A DNA stretch of 64,000 nt, taken from the NCBI RefSeq assembly GCF_014762705.1, contig NZ_JABURL010000068.1, forward strand, positions 1 to 64,000, given 5' to 3'. A model generated the notes under the pieces. That model was not told the origin of the DNA. It saw only the letters and a program-made list of their open reading frames with translations, and ran no database searches. Of the stretch, positions 1 to 12,200 are shown one piece after another. Source of the stretch: Cyclobacterium sp. GTDB taxonomy: Bacteria; Bacteroidota; Bacteroidia; Cytophagales; Cyclobacteriaceae. The translations under genes and the position numbers were made by a program. The stretch's first letter is position 1. Each line of letters opens with the position of its first letter.

Positions 1-137
1 CAATTGTCCGAAAGGATCGGCCTGACATGAAAGTTATAGCTGACCTGGTCTCCTGAATCGAGTATTTCCCCATTCTTTTGACCTTTATTACAACCTGAAA
101 TAAAAACTAATAAAATTAAACTACTGATTATTCTCAT
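1..137 (-). CDS. N-terminus of a PSCyt1-type lipoprotein (partial)
   Basis: The first 45 codons of a gene that runs off the left edge of the window. The start is the ATG whose complement lies at 135-137. It encodes a short hydrophobic signal with a lipobox ending FISGC at residues 12-16, so the product is a lipoprotein. The last visible residues (VSYNFHVRPILSDN, with the next codon starting TG) match the beginning of the planctomycete-type cytochrome domain PSCyt1, where the next residue is normally the first haem Cys of CxxCH. That domain usually precedes DUF1549/DUF1553. The gene lies on the same strand, downstream of the haloperoxidase, with 133 bases between them, and may be the last member of that operon. 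The family call rests on a short match. Confidence 0.6.
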   Translation of the reverse strand, partial: MRIISSLILLVFISGCNKGQKNGEILDSGDQVSYNFHVRPILSDN

Positions 138-270
138 CGATTACGGAAATAAACTTTGTTACTATAAAGAGAGAAAAAATGGGAAATCTCATCTTGCTCC
201 GAGTAAAACTAACCGGAAAATTAACAAAACGCTTACCAAATCAATCGTTTTCATTTTTAAGCCAAACCAA

Positions 271-1734
271 CTAATCCCCTACATGGGCATTATAAAAACC
301 CCATACCTCATTGGCAACATTCCGACCTAGTTCAAGTCCTTCCAAATTATCGGATTGGATGTGATACCCACCTAAAACTCTGGAAAAGCCGGCCATTTCC
401 GCTGTTTCGGTAAACGTAGGAAAATGCAGAACAACTGTATCTCCCAAAAAATCGGGCTCCGTCATGGCACCGGCCACCAGGGTTGCGCTTTCACCAAATT
501 CGTCACTTCCTGTCCATAATCTTAGTGCCTCCGCACAGGCACCACTAACGGCACTGTGACCTGAAACATAACTTGGAAAAGGGGGACAAAGGAAAACCTC
601 AGGCGAATAAGGCCGCCACTGATTCCCGGGCAACTGGCTCATTCCTGTCTTTTCCCCTGCCCATCCATAGATCTGCTGGTCTTCAAAAAGTGAATGAACC
701 AAGGCAAAAGGCCTTGCATAATCGTAAAACATCTTGGAATCCCAGGCAGCAATAAAAGCATCCATGGCCACTACCTGGTTATAGAAATACATTTTCACAT
801 CCTGATCAAGGGTATGCTTGTCTCGTCTTGAAACATCCTGTGCAAATCTCAGCCAATGACCTGCCTGCTGTACAGATTTAGGACCATCCCGCATGTACTC
901 TACCAATGCCTTTTGATAATCTGTTAAATTGGATTGAACATCCACCACTTCCTGAACTTCCATATTAAGCTTTTCGGATCCGATTTTGGGAGGAGGGCCG
1001 GGACGAAATTGGTCTGCTGATTTTAGCCCGATTGGTTTAACTCTATCCCAAAAAGGCGTCAAACATGGAGGCGCAAACCTACCTCCTTTGCCATCGGAAA
1101 AATATTTGGGTTGCCACCTGCCAAGGTCCGAATTTACATCTGCGGAGTTGGCGGGTTTGTATCCGGTATAATCAAAATAGGGAATTTTAGAAGAACCAGG
1201 TTCTTCACCATATTGGTTGGCACCATCACCTTTTCTGGAAGATATTACATAAAAAGCTGCCAAATTCCCGATGCCTTCAGGAGATTTGGGATCCTTAGAA
1301 GACAGGTCGGGATCCAAACCCAAATCCAGCATAAATCCTGTAAAAAGCAGGCTATCCCCCGGGAAATATTCCATAAGTGCACGAAATGCGGCATAGCTAA
1401 TGGCAATTTCCTTTTTTTCCAAAGTCCTTTCCTCCTCAGGTCTCCTGGATACATCTTTCAAATAGACAGGAACTGCTTTGCTATCATAAGCCGTCCAGGC
1501 ATCAAACATGGATACAAAAATCAAGGCCAGATAACGGGAAGTTACCGTCGGTCGGGGTTTAAATCTCTCGGTATCGTTAGCAGTGGCTTCCAGTGCAATT
1601 TGGGCCCATTTATAGGCCAGGTTATCTTCTCCTAAAGGACCCTGATTCAATTTTGTTGAAGCATTGGTGCCGCAACCAGTGAGAAGACCCAAACAAACCA
1701 CAACATAAAAGGAATATAGCTTACATTTCTTCAT
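271..1734 (-). CDS. vanadium-dependent haloperoxidase / PAP2-superfamily lipoprotein
   Basis: A 487-residue secreted lipoprotein with lipobox LLTGC near residue 21. It carries the complete vanadate/phosphate-binding signature of the family: K-x6-RP (KMFYDYARP), then PSYVSGH at about residues 388-396, then S-R-x5-H-x3-D ([12 protein letters not shown]) at about 452-463. This fold holds vanadate in haloperoxidases, which oxidise halide with peroxide, or phosphate in acid phosphatases. The length and the PSYxSGH form favour the haloperoxidase-like branch, but activity cannot be decided from sequence. Its ATG overlaps the end of the upstream DUF255 gene by 14 bases, so the two are translationally coupled. 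It belongs to the minus-strand run that starts at the SusC/SusD pair. Confidence 0.88.
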   Translation of the reverse strand: MKKCKLYSFYVVVCLGLLTGCGTNASTKLNQGPLGEDNLAYKWAQIALEATANDTERFKPRPTVTSRYLALIFVSMFDAWTAYDSKAVPVYLKDVSRRPEEERTLEKKEIAISYAAFRALMEYFPGDSLLFTGFMLDLGLDPDLSSKDPKSPEGIGNLAAFYVISSRKGDGANQYGEEPGSSKIPYFDYTGYKPANSADVNSDLGRWQPKYFSDGKGGRFAPPCLTPFWDRVKPIGLKSADQFRPGPPPKIGSEKLNMEVQEVVDVQSNLTDYQKALVEYMRDGPKSVQQAGHWLRFAQDVSRRDKHTLDQDVKMYFYNQVVAMDAFIAAWDSKMFYDYARPFALVHSLFEDQQIYGWAGEKTGMSQLPGNQWRPYSPEVFLCPPFPSYVSGHSAVSGACAEALRLWTGSDEFGESATLVAGAMTEPDFLGDTVVLHFPTFTETAEMAGFSRVLGGYHIQSDNLEGLELGRNVANEVWGFYNAHVGD

Positions 1735-3832
1735 AAGATGTGTGGATTAATTCAATAGCTTGCTCCGGTAAAGCCACCGGAAGTTTACAGGTATTATTTT
1801 TACAGACATAAATCATGGTTTTCCCCGCATAGAACCTATTATTGAACAGGGGCAATCCATTTTCCTTTTCCGACCCTACAATCAAAGTGTTGGGCAGGTG
1901 TTTCTCATGCAATTGTTGGATCAATGTTTTTGAATTTTCACCAACCACGGCTACCTCCATGTAGGGAAGCGAAATATGCATCAATAATTCATTCCACTTC
2001 CCATATGCCTGACCGTCGGAAAGGATGCTTGGCATCATGGAGGCCACCATATTTTTCGACTTCTTCAAAAACTCTTGTTTACCTAAAATATGGCCTAAAT
2101 GAAACAAATTCAAAGCCATTGAAGCATTGGGAGAAGGCAAGACACCATCATGGGTTAGCACAAGCGGAGATATCAATTCCTCTTTCTGATTGAACTTAAA
2201 CATACCTGAACCCTGATCCGGGAAAGTATCGATCACATGGGAATTTAGGCTCACTGCCAGATTCAAATGATCCTGATTCAGGGTAAGGGTATATAATTTA
2301 ATTAATGCCTCAATGAGAAATGCATAATCCTCCAGAAATCCGGGCACATGACTGCCTCCTTCTTTGTAGGAATGAATCAATTGGTTTTCCCTGAGAGAAT
2401 ATTTTTTTAGAAATTCAAGTATTTCAAGTGATTTATTCAAAAAGGCCTCATTCCCCGAAGCACTATAAGCCTCCAAAAATCCAATCATGAGCAAGGAATT
2501 CCATGAGGTGATTACCTTATCGTCTTTTCGGGGAGCGATGCGCTTCTGCCGAATCCCTAAAAGAAGTGAATTCCACTTTAATTTTAAATCCCGGAATTCA
2601 GCATAAGAAATTCCATGGTCATTTGCAAAAAACTTATCCGGCTTATCCCTGAAAAGCACAATGGAACTATCCTCCATCATTCGCTGAGATGGGAGAGAAT
2701 AATAAGCGGAAAATAAATCAAAATCATCCTCCAAAACCGCTTTCAATTCCGCTTCTTGCCATAAATAATATTTTCCTTCAGTCCCCTCCGTATCTGCATC
2801 TAATGCAGCATAATATCCTCCAGAAGGATGTTTCATTTCACGTTCCAAAAAATCAGTGATTCCAACAACGATGTCCTTGTAAAGATCGGCATCAAATTCC
2901 TTCATTGCGGTGGAATAAATGCGCAGCATTTGGGCATTGTCATAAAGCATTTTTTCAAAATGGGGAACCTTCCAATACGTATCCGTACTGTATCTAAAAA
3001 AGCCTCCTCCTACCTGATCATATATTCCGCCAAGTGCCATTTTGTTTAGCGTGTTTTGAACATGCTCCATGGATTCCTCATCCTTTTTAATTGAAGAATA
3101 ATTCAATAAAAAAGAAAGGTTGGTAGGCATCATGAATTTTTCATCTCCCCTATCCCCTCCCCAATCCAAGTCCCAGGTGGTTTTCCATCTACTTATACTT
3201 TCTTGTAAATTAGCTGCGCTGGTTTCGTCGGAATGAGTTAGGGGAACAATCTTGTTGGTTTCCTGAATACCCTTTGCCAGCATTTCCCCGTATTCCTCAG
3301 CTTTCTGTGTATCTTCTGTATAAAATTTATTTACATCAAGCAAAACCTGCATCCACTGTTCCCTGGTATGGTAAGTGCCTCCATACAGTGGATTCCCATT
3401 TGGCAAGGTGATTACATTAAGCGGCCAGCCTCCACTCCCCGTAATTAACTGGAGGGCCGTCATGTATACATTATCTACATCCGGACGCTCTTCCCTGTCG
3501 ACTTTTATATTGATAAAATGTTCATTCATCAAGTCGGCCACTTCCTGATCTTCAAATGTTTCTGATTCCATCACATGACACCAATGGCAAGAAGCATATC
3601 CGATACTCACCAATACAAGCTTTCCTTCTGATTTGGCCTGCGCCAGGGCCTCTTTGCTCCATGGCACCCAATCAACCGGATTACTGGCGTGTTGCAATAA
3701 ATAGGGGCTGGTTTCATGAATGAGGGCATTGCTATCGGGATGAACTACATTTACTTGTTTCCCCCTGCCACATGCCGCTAAACCGATAAAAACGGCGAAA
3801 AACAAATAATTTATAATGGATGACTCCTTCAT
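1721..3832 (-). CDS. DUF255 thioredoxin-like lipoprotein (YyaL/SPATA20 family)
   Basis: About 703 residues. The ATG at 3832 is preferred over the in-frame ATG at 3850 because MKESSIINY is followed directly by a hydrophobic stretch and the lipobox GLAAC. Near residue 80 is the family motif [12 protein letters not shown], a thioredoxin-fold domain with CxxC, followed by DREERPDVD. The remaining about 500 residues form the alpha/alpha-toroid glycosidase-like region found in YyaL and SPATA20. Members are usually cytosolic, so the lipoprotein signal is a variation that places this one in the envelope. The biochemical function of the family is not established. It overlaps the haloperoxidase gene and follows the FG-GAP gene with 50 bases between, which suggests one operon. 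Confidence 0.87.
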   Translation of the reverse strand: MKESSIINYLFFAVFIGLAACGRGKQVNVVHPDSNALIHETSPYLLQHASNPVDWVPWSKEALAQAKSEGKLVLVSIGYASCHWCHVMESETFEDQEVADLMNEHFINIKVDREERPDVDNVYMTALQLITGSGGWPLNVITLPNGNPLYGGTYHTREQWMQVLLDVNKFYTEDTQKAEEYGEMLAKGIQETNKIVPLTHSDETSAANLQESISRWKTTWDLDWGGDRGDEKFMMPTNLSFLLNYSSIKKDEESMEHVQNTLNKMALGGIYDQVGGGFFRYSTDTYWKVPHFEKMLYDNAQMLRIYSTAMKEFDADLYKDIVVGITDFLEREMKHPSGGYYAALDADTEGTEGKYYLWQEAELKAVLEDDFDLFSAYYSLPSQRMMEDSSIVLFRDKPDKFFANDHGISYAEFRDLKLKWNSLLLGIRQKRIAPRKDDKVITSWNSLLMIGFLEAYSASGNEAFLNKSLEILEFLKKYSLRENQLIHSYKEGGSHVPGFLEDYAFLIEALIKLYTLTLNQDHLNLAVSLNSHVIDTFPDQGSGMFKFNQKEELISPLVLTHDGVLPSPNASMALNLFHLGHILGKQEFLKKSKNMVASMMPSILSDGQAYGKWNELLMHISLPYMEVAVVGENSKTLIQQLHEKHLPNTLIVGSEKENGLPLFNNRFYAGKTMIYVCKNNTCKLPVALPEQAIELIHTSYEEM

Positions 3833-3882
3833 ATATTTGGCAATAAGCATTTTTAAGGAAAGTCGGATTTCAATAGCAGAAG

Positions 3883-6800
3883 TTAAGGATTAATCGGAGA
3901 AATCGCTGTTAAATTTAGGTTTTCCTTTTTTTCAATCCGGATGAGCTGAAGAAAATCATTGTTTTTGGCAAATAAAATCCCCTCATCCCCTCCGGCCAAA
4001 TTCATCTTTTTTGCTGATTTCACTTCTCCCCGTATCATCAATCCGCTTTGATAAGGCATTTGGCTTTCAAATCCCCCGTTTCCATTACCCAATAGGAGCC
4101 CCCCGTAACTGGAATCATTTCGTGGCGTCTCCACTTCAGATCCGTACAAGTTACCCGCATAGATAATATCCTGGTGGCCGTCTTGATTTATATCCAGGGG
4201 CACAAGTGTATTGATGGAGGATATTTGGGAGAAAGTATCCAATGGGGAAATCCTGAATGTACCGTCTCCCAGGTTTTCCAGGTATTGATGGGCAAAACTT
4301 TTCACCTCATAATGTGTGGATTTCTCCAAATATTCAGTCGTATAAATTTGCTCCAAACTGGCAGAGGCATAGGATTTGTAATCCTTAAATTTTGCTTTTA
4401 TGGCTGGAATTTGCTGGGAGGAACATTCCCTCCCCCGGACAGGAACTCTCACTCCTTTGTCTAAGTAACTTAAAACAAGATCATCCTTACTGTCATTATC
4501 GTAATCGTAGACATAAAGGCTGAAAGGAGATGACTGGCTTGCCTGGTATTTGTAGTTTTTCCCCAGATTCCCAACAATGAAATCGATATCCCCATCATTG
4601 TCAAAGTCCTCTCCAATAAGTCCAAACCACCAACCTTTGGTATGCTCCAATCCTGCATTACTTGAAGCATTGATAAATTTACCTCCTTTATTTTTAAGGT
4701 AGGTTATTCCCATCCATTCGCCTACCAGCATTAAATCATCCAATTTATCCCCATCCACATCTACCCACATGGCCTGGGTCACCATTCCCAAATCCAGCAA
4801 CTCAGGCGCTACCTCTTCGGTAACATCATCAAATTTTATTTCATCTCCACTACTATTGTTCCTCAAAATTCGACTTTTTGGGGCATGGGGATAATTTCTA
4901 GGTGCTACCCTCCCTCCTACGAAAAGGTCCAGGTCTCCATCCTGATCTATGTCCGAGGCAACTGCTACCGATCCGCTTTCTCTCATGATAGGCAGAGCCG
5001 TTTCTGATTTTTCAAATAAGCCATCTCCCCTATTTATATAAAACTTATCCTGATAATAGGCATCTCCTTTACGAAGTTCGTTGCCACCGCATACCACATA
5101 AAGATCAGACAAGCCATCTCCGTTTGCATCAAAAAACATGGCCCCTACATCCTCCTGGAACTTATCCTTTTCCCATAGTTCATGAAGAATTTCAGCAAAG
5201 GTTCCATCCTGATTTTGTACAAACATTTTTCCACTTTGACCAGAGGCCCCTCCGATATAAAAATCATCCAAACCGTCATTATCGATGTCCCCAACTGCAA
5301 GTCCGGGCCCGTACTCCGAAATTTTGTGTGGCAACAATACCTGATATTGAAAATCATCAAAGGTGTTTTCAGTATGCTGGTGATCTATGGAGGTAAGGGA
5401 AGTAATGTCGCTGAATAAACCAGGCTGAGAAACCGACTTAGCAGGTCTAGCTTCCTCAGCATCGGAATCATTTAGTGTGATTCTTTGGTTTGCGGGAATG
5501 TTTTCCAGCAGACTTTCACGGCCATCGGGCCATAGAACCCTGATCTTCTTGATTGAACCTGCCTTTCCAATTCCAAAATGAATGATTGGGTCTACAGAAG
5601 ATTGAAAACCCCTGGTAAGCGTCAGTTCCTGGTACTGGGTTCCTGCATCCGTTTCCAACCAAATTTTGGCTCCAATACCCAAAGTGTTTGCGGCATTCCC
5701 CTTTAACTCAATTTGTAAAAAATTAGCACTATCCTTTTCACTGGCATTATTTTCATAAATGCTTGCCCGATCATCCAGGTTATTGATTACCAAATCCAGA
5801 TCCCCATCGTTATCCAGATCTGCGTATGCCACTCCATTAGAGAAGCCGTTAAAATTTATGCCCCAGCTTTCTGATACATCGGTAAAGGTTAAATCTCCTT
5901 TGTTTTGAAAGGCAAAGTTCTTGATTTTTTCAGATGGAATCTTTTTGGTCAGATCAAGTGAATTTCCTTCTTCGAAATTTTGCACCTCATCACTTCTGAA
6001 ATAATCACTATTGTTAATATCTCTTCTTACACCATTTGTTACATAAATATCCTTATAACCATCGTTATCAAAATCAGCAAACAGAGAGGCCCAACTCCAA
6101 TCTGTGGAGGATACCCCAGCCATTTTTCCGATATCTCCAAAACGCGGCAAACCATTGCTGTCATTACCCATATGCAGTTGGAGTGTATTAATAGAATATT
6201 GGTGGTGCATATCATTATTTACCATGGAATAAAAGCGATCTGGATCCATGCTATCCATGTTTTCCTTAGCCCTTCGGTAACTTTTGGGCATCATATCCAC
6301 CTGATAAATGTCCAAATAACCATCATTATTGAAATCAGCCACATCTGTTCCCATTCCAAAATAGGAGGTATGATTGGTGAGTTCCAGATTTAAATCTGTA
6401 AAAGTCCCGTCCTGATTATTGATGTAAAAAAAATCGGGGGTACTAAAATCATTGGACACATACAGGTCTTGCCAACCATCCTGATTAAAATCTCCAACTG
6501 ACACACCCAAAGACAATCCGTATTTATCAAGTCCGGCTTCCCGGGTCCGTTCAGTAAAGTTTCCATTCCCTTCATTTCTGTAAAGCCGGTCGCTGCGGTG
6601 ATAGGGTGCAGCATTACGGTAGGTAAGGTACTCCATCATACTTGTGCGTGAAGGCACAATCGGATAATTTATTACATACAGGTCCTGAAGACCATCTCCG
6701 TTATAATCAAAAAAGACAGCCTGAGTGCTATTTCCGGCGTCCGCCAATCCATAGGCTTCTCCCATTTCGGTGAAGGTGGGGATGTCACCTTCCTCGGCAT

Positions 6801-7302
6801 TGTTAATAAACAATAAATTTTTTGTTGTTGTCCATTTACCTGAAACACTGACATAAATATCCATCCAACCATCCTGATTTGCGTCACCAACCGTGACCCC
6901 CGTCATCCACCTGTCATCACCTGCAACACCAGCCAGTTCGGTTACATCCTCAAATTTCATGTTTCCTCTGTTGAGGTAAAGTTTGTTTGGGACCATATTT
7001 CCTGTAAAATAAAGATCTTGCAGGCCGTCATTGTTAAAGTCCCCTACAGCCACTCCTCCTCCCATATAAATATACATGTAGTTAAAATAGTTAATGGAAT
7101 CATTTTCCGTCAGATTATTCGAAAAGTCTATCCCCGTGGCAGGAATGGAAAGTTCGTCGAATAGGGGGTGTTCATCGCCAGGTATTTCACAGCCCAACAA
7201 AAAAAAGAACAAAGCAATAGAGAGTAGGCTACCCCATATGCTTGAAATTTTATAAAAATTAAAACAAAAACACAAGAAATTATTCATCTGAGACAGGATC
7301 AT
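3883..7302 (-). CDS. FG-GAP/VCBS-repeat protein with ASPIC/UnbV domain (CRTAC1-like lipoprotein)
   Basis: A 1139-residue outer-surface protein. Fourteen calcium-binding DxDxDG-type repeats can be counted: seven (first DFNNDGLQD, seventh DLDNDGDLD) precede an ASPIC/UnbV domain at about residues 525-605, and seven follow it (first DIDNDGLDD). Two late repeats deviate ([18 protein letters not shown]). Such repeats fold as beta-propellers, so two propellers separated by ASPIC are likely. A hydrophobic segment ending LLGC near residue 38 is a lipobox. The alternative ATG at 7287 would shorten the leader. It lies 106 bases downstream of the SusD gene, behind a strong hairpin. Proteins of this type often sit beside SusC/SusD pairs in Bacteroidota. 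The ligand is unknown. Confidence 0.88.
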   Translation of the reverse strand: MILSQMNNFLCFCFNFYKISSIWGSLLSIALFFFLLGCEIPGDEHPLFDELSIPATGIDFSNNLTENDSINYFNYMYIYMGGGVAVGDFNNDGLQDLYFTGNMVPNKLYLNRGNMKFEDVTELAGVAGDDRWMTGVTVGDANQDGWMDIYVSVSGKWTTTKNLLFINNAEEGDIPTFTEMGEAYGLADAGNSTQAVFFDYNGDGLQDLYVINYPIVPSRTSMMEYLTYRNAAPYHRSDRLYRNEGNGNFTERTREAGLDKYGLSLGVSVGDFNQDGWQDLYVSNDFSTPDFFYINNQDGTFTDLNLELTNHTSYFGMGTDVADFNNDGYLDIYQVDMMPKSYRRAKENMDSMDPDRFYSMVNNDMHHQYSINTLQLHMGNDSNGLPRFGDIGKMAGVSSTDWSWASLFADFDNDGYKDIYVTNGVRRDINNSDYFRSDEVQNFEEGNSLDLTKKIPSEKIKNFAFQNKGDLTFTDVSESWGINFNGFSNGVAYADLDNDGDLDLVINNLDDRASIYENNASEKDSANFLQIELKGNAANTLGIGAKIWLETDAGTQYQELTLTRGFQSSVDPIIHFGIGKAGSIKKIRVLWPDGRESLLENIPANQRITLNDSDAEEARPAKSVSQPGLFSDITSLTSIDHQHTENTFDDFQYQVLLPHKISEYGPGLAVGDIDNDGLDDFYIGGASGQSGKMFVQNQDGTFAEILHELWEKDKFQEDVGAMFFDANGDGLSDLYVVCGGNELRKGDAYYQDKFYINRGDGLFEKSETALPIMRESGSVAVASDIDQDGDLDLFVGGRVAPRNYPHAPKSRILRNNSSGDEIKFDDVTEEVAPELLDLGMVTQAMWVDVDGDKLDDLMLVGEWMGITYLKNKGGKFINASSNAGLEHTKGWWFGLIGEDFDNDGDIDFIVGNLGKNYKYQASQSSPFSLYVYDYDNDSKDDLVLSYLDKGVRVPVRGRECSSQQIPAIKAKFKDYKSYASASLEQIYTTEYLEKSTHYEVKSFAHQYLENLGDGTFRISPLDTFSQISSINTLVPLDINQDGHQDIIYAGNLYGSEVETPRNDSSYGGLLLGNGNGGFESQMPYQSGLMIRGEVKSAKKMNLAGGDEGILFAKNNDFLQLIRIEKKENLNLTAISPINP

Positions 7303-7336
7303 TTAATTACGAACTTACGCAACTGCTAAGGCAAAA

Positions 7337-7380
7337 TTCCACAGAGAAGAAAGCGCAAATGTGCTTTCTTCTCTGTGGAA
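7337..7380 (-). terminator. 18-bp perfect hairpin between susD and the FG-GAP gene
   Basis: Arms 7337-7354 and 7363-7380 are perfectly complementary around an 8-base loop, 28 bases after the SusD stop. On the minus strand the stem is followed by the short T-rich stretch ATTTTG. It may terminate most transcripts after susD, or act as an mRNA-stabilising 3' hairpin that sets the ratio between SusC/SusD and the genes downstream. Confidence 0.55.
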
Positions 7381-7408
7381 AAATTCTATTAACAACTATA
7401 CCAACTTA

Positions 7409-9226
7409 TCAATCTTCATATCCGGGATTTTGCTCTATATTATTATTGCTGCGTTGAATTTCTTCTCTGGGTATTGGAAACCTATAATAGAAATCTCCCG
7501 GCCAGGGAAAGCGGGGATCCACCTCGGGTACTTCGCCATAGGTATAGTTTAAGGTACCCATTAAATCACCTTCTTCCGCTGTGGACCAATCCATTGTAAC
7601 ACTGGTTAGCCCTCTTATTGGATTGATGTCGATATTTCCGGGAGCAGCTTTCCAACGCAACAAATCCCAAAATCGCATGTCCTCCAGATGTAGTTCTACG
7701 GCACGTTCATTGCGATAATCCCTTACTAGATTATCACCAGAACTGGTAATTTCGGGCATATCGACGGAGGGTCTTTTTCTTACCCTATTTATGTATTCCC
7801 TGGCCAAATCTTCATTACCCAAAGCCATCTGAATTTCGGCATAATTGAGGTAAAATTCTGCCAATCGCATGAAAATCGTCGTTTGGCTGTAATCAAAATC
7901 AAAACTTGCCCTTGGGCCCTGAAAATCCAACAGCTTTCTAAACGTATAACCGGTCTGAACCCTCCAGTGAAAAGGAGTTAGTCCTTTTACCCAATAGGTT
8001 TTTGAATCCCTCCCAAAATCAAAAAGGGTCTGATTATTTATGGGATCAATTTTGTTGGGATTTTCATAGGGGGGTTGGTTGTCTGGATTAGGATTCGCAT
8101 CCTCCCAATATTCGTATAGTCTTTGCGTACTTTTTGACCCATCGATGATATTTACCGGCCCTGCACCCGGATATAAAATATAACTGTAGTACCTGGGATC
8201 CCTGTTTACATTTGGATTTTGTTCGTCATAACCGGAATTGGGGTTGACTGTCATTCCATCAGCTAAATAAGGGTATTCTCCATTCTCCATTTGAAACATA
8301 TTGATGAATTGCTGGGTAGGCATGAGTCGCTGCCGGGCATCAAAACCACTTGGCCAATAGTCATAATTATACCCCCAATCCGGGATTCTGGATCCGGCTG
8401 TATACGTTCTGCCAAAAACCGTTTCATTCGTTTCAAGAGGCTGAAGAAACAACTCCTCGTGATTTTCGTGAAGGGTAAAACCCGCATCGATCACGGCCTT
8501 AGTCGCTGCAGCTGCTGCCTGCCATTTACTCATGTCATTGGTCGGGTTATTGAGCGGGCTGGCCATGTACAACAACATTCGGGCCTTTAATCCCATGGCG
8601 GCTTCTTTGCTAATTTTACCGGCGGCTGGGGTTACACCTTCTAAAAGGGTAATGGCCAAATCAGCTTCATCCAAAACAAATTGGGCACACTCATCATAGG
8701 AATTTCTGGAAACATCGAAGGACTCATCACTCAAGCTAAAGCTTTGGGTAATTAAGGGTACCCCACCAAAGGTTCTGATCAGCTCAAAATACATCCAGGC
8801 CCGGAGGAAGTGTACTTCTCCCTTCATGCCGTTAAGGAGTTCTGCATCAATACTTGATCCTTCGGTTTTTTCAAAGAAAATATTGGCTCTACGAATAAAA
8901 TCATATTGCTCCGCCCAAATATTGGTCAATTGGGTAACATTGTCAGGGGTGATATTTCCCTCCAAATATTGGCGTATTCCAGCAGCCCTGTCGTGCGTAT
9001 CGGGAGCAGAAACTGCTATATCGGTCATACCAATATAGCCACCGCTACCTGGTCTCCAATGAGGTTTAATCCCGTTGTACATATTATATACATAATTCTG
9101 TAGAAAGGTGGGATCGGTAAATACATTTTCTTCGGAGATAGCATCCAGGGGAGTTACCTCAAGAAGGTCTTCGTTGCAGGCGGAGAAAACAAATCCAGTT
9201 AGCAGTATGATATAAAATTTTTTCAT
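7409..9226 (-). CDS. susD-like: SusD/RagB-family outer-membrane nutrient-binding lipoprotein
   Basis: About 605 residues. The ATG at 9226 gives a clean lipoprotein signal (MKKFYIILLTGFVFSAC), so it is preferred over in-frame ATGs at 9268 and 9256. The first of these overlaps the SusC stop by one base. Typical SusD features follow: N-terminal NEDLLEVTP, TPR-like helices, a C-terminal RagB/SusD region with YLNYAEI, the ERAVELHLEDMRFWDLLRW signature, and a final FPIPREEIQRSNN stretch. SusD proteins cap the SusC barrel and bind the substrate at the cell surface. The substrate cannot be read from sequence. No glycoside hydrolase lies in this operon, so it need not be a polysaccharide. Confidence 0.95.
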   Translation of the reverse strand: MKKFYIILLTGFVFSACNEDLLEVTPLDAISEENVFTDPTFLQNYVYNMYNGIKPHWRPGSGGYIGMTDIAVSAPDTHDRAAGIRQYLEGNITPDNVTQLTNIWAEQYDFIRRANIFFEKTEGSSIDAELLNGMKGEVHFLRAWMYFELIRTFGGVPLITQSFSLSDESFDVSRNSYDECAQFVLDEADLAITLLEGVTPAAGKISKEAAMGLKARMLLYMASPLNNPTNDMSKWQAAAAATKAVIDAGFTLHENHEELFLQPLETNETVFGRTYTAGSRIPDWGYNYDYWPSGFDARQRLMPTQQFINMFQMENGEYPYLADGMTVNPNSGYDEQNPNVNRDPRYYSYILYPGAGPVNIIDGSKSTQRLYEYWEDANPNPDNQPPYENPNKIDPINNQTLFDFGRDSKTYWVKGLTPFHWRVQTGYTFRKLLDFQGPRASFDFDYSQTTIFMRLAEFYLNYAEIQMALGNEDLAREYINRVRKRPSVDMPEITSSGDNLVRDYRNERAVELHLEDMRFWDLLRWKAAPGNIDINPIRGLTSVTMDWSTAEEGDLMGTLNYTYGEVPEVDPRFPWPGDFYYRFPIPREEIQRSNNNIEQNPGYED

Positions 9227-9267
9227 CAGGCTGCTTGTTTTAATGCTGATTTTCATAACGTTTTTCA

Positions 9268-12200
9268 TTAGAAAGAAAGATTAAGACCAAAACCCAGAGT
9301 TCTCATATTGGGGTATGTACCCCCTTTACCACTGAGAAACTCAGGATCACCTGCACCAAATTCTGCCAGATTATTGTAAATCATGAATAAATTTTCCCCT
9401 GATAAATACACCCGTAATCCAGAAATACCGATTCTATCCATAAGCGGTCCTGGTAAATTGTAACCCAACTCAGCAGATTTAAAGCGGACCCATCTGGCAT
9501 TGTGATACCAGAAATCATTGTTTTGTGCGGCAAAACCCACCGGCCGAATTCTAGGAAGGATTGCATCAGTATTCTCCAAATCATAAGTATTGTTGGCCAC
9601 ATAGGCCAATCCATTTCCATTGGCTCCCGTATCAAAGCCGTTGTCAAGCCTGAACTTCCCCCCGTCTTGCCCCTGAAGCAACATTGTCAGGTCGAAGTTT
9701 TTATAATCAAACCCTATGGTCATTCCAAATTGGGACCTGGGAAATGCGTTGATGTTGTAGCGGTATCGGTCATTCCCGTCAATGACACCATCGTTGTTCA
9801 AATCATTGAATATCAGACTCCCTAAAGTAGCATTGGGGTAGCTGACATAGGAATCCAGGTCATCCTGTGTACGGTAAATACCAATGGCATTGTAAACCAA
9901 TTCTGAACCTATAGGCATTCCTTCCAGATTTTGATAGGGCTCAGCCTGAGGTACTTCATCGAAGAATATGATTTCATTGTCGTTATAGGAATAATTGGCA
10001 CTAACTCTGTAATTGACCAGCCCAAAATGTTCCCTAAAACCCAATTGAAATTCTATCCCGTGACTTTTCATCTCGCCGATATTTTCATCGGGTAAAATCA
10101 GTCCGGTATAGCCTGGAATAGAAGCCTGCCTTCTGCCCAGGATATTGGTCGTGTATGTTCGGTAGACATCCGTTTCGAAAGTCAATCTATCCTGCAAAAA
10201 ACCCAGCTCCAATCCAATATCCGTTGATTCGGAAACTTCCCAAGTTATATTGGGATTTGGAGTTGTCAGAGCCGCTATTCCCCGTACATCGGCACCATTT
10301 ACTACCCAACCAGGTCCGTATCCAAACCGGCCAATGTACTGAAAAGGGTCTACCCTGTCATTTCCCAGTTTGCCCCAGGATGCTCTTAGTTTTAAATTAC
10401 TAAAAAGGTTGTCCGACATAAATGCCTCTTCACTTACTACCCATCCTGCCGACAAGCCCGGAAAAAAGCCCCATCTGGTTTCCTTTGGAAAAATGGGGGA
10501 TCCATCATACCGGAAGTTAAAACCAAACAAGTACTTGTTGCTGAACTCATAATTTAAGCGTCCAAAGTAGTTTTGCCGGGCATTTTCGCTGGCACCTCCA
10601 CTATTGTTCCATTGACTCCTGTTTTCGCTACCTGCGAAAAGCTGGTCAATTTGGGGAGAATCAAATCCTAACCTTTGCGCCCAAAAGAAATTGTCATCAT
10701 AGGTCATTTGCTCGTAAGCAATGAATCCACTTACCCTATGATTGGTTTTGATAACCCTATCATAAGCTATTTTCGAATTCAGGGTTATCATCGTACTTTG
10801 GTTAAAATCCTCCCTTAACCCGATATCCTCAACAGTACGCGAGGTTCTTTTTACAATAACTCCTTCGGAGTTTCTCTCGTAATAATCCCATACGTAATCA
10901 AAGGATTTATTGTAATTGAAAGTCTTTACAATAGAGGCAAAACCGTCCACCGACAAGCCTTCCACAAATGGAATCTTGTATTTATACCTGAAGGTACCAT
11001 TGGCTACATCTCCTGTATTTCGTCTATATCCCGGACTTAAAAGCCGGGCGGCAGGATTTAAATGGGACCAACCTTCTCCAGGATATCTGTAATCCCCTCC
11101 AATATAAGCCTCCTGCAAGGGACTGGTGGAAGCAAAGGCCCCAATAGCACCTGAGCCACCTTGAGGAGATTGCGTGAATTTTTGTCGGATCGACAGATCA
11201 ATTCCAACTTCCAAATCATCCGTAACGGTTACGTCCAGGTTTGCACGTACATTGTATTGTTTGAGCTTCGTAATATCATCGGCGCGGAGTATACCTCCCT
11301 GATTGACCATTCCTACAGAAGTAAAATACCTAATCCTGTCAGATCCGCCACGCATGGTTAATGATTGCCTGGAAATGATTGCGGGAGGGTCTACCAAGGC
11401 ATCCCACCAATCTTCCGCACGACGGCTCCCATTTCTGAAAGACTCCACCAAATCGTCTGGGAATACTGCTCCACCACCTTCCAGTACCCTATTCCGGTTC
11501 AAAACATCCATGTAGTCAAAAACACCTGCCGACTTAACCTTCATGGTAGGCGACTGAAACAAATGGGAAGTGGAAAAATTAAAAGTTGGTTTCCCGGTCT
11601 TTCCTCGTTTTGTAGTAACCAAAATCACTCCACCAGCAGATTGGGCTCCATAAATAGCTGCTGAGGCATCTTTTAAAACAGAAATGGATTCTATATCATT
11701 CGGGTCCAATCGGTTGAGCCCATCAGGATCTGCGTTAGCTACACCATCAATTACAATTAATGCCGAATTATTTCTGGTGGTATTGAATCCCCTTACCAGT
11801 ATTTGCGCATCATCGAAACCTGGAACTGCACTTCGCTGGTTGACATATAAGCCTGCCAACCTTCCAGATAAGGCGTTGGAGAGGGATACCGCTGATGACT
11901 TTTTAACCTCCTCACCGGAGGTTTGAACCACTGCATTGGTTAGTTCGGATTTCTTTTGAGTACCATAACCGAGAACAATAACTTCGTCGAGTGCCTGTGC
12001 ACTCTGCTCCATGGTAATGTTAATGGTGGTTTGATTTCCCACTTCTACCGTCTGACTCTCAAACCCAATAAAGGAAAAGACAAGGGAGGAGCCTTCGGGA
12101 ACGACTATCGAATATTTTCCATCCATATCGGTGGCTGTTCCTGAGTTGGTACCGGGAACAAATACCGTCACCCCTGGTATGGGGTCACCATTTGCATCCA

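Noticed and set aside
1111-1635. 174-codon frame opposite to the haloperoxidase gene
   Set aside because: Antisense shadow. The sense strand carries the full vanadate-binding signature.
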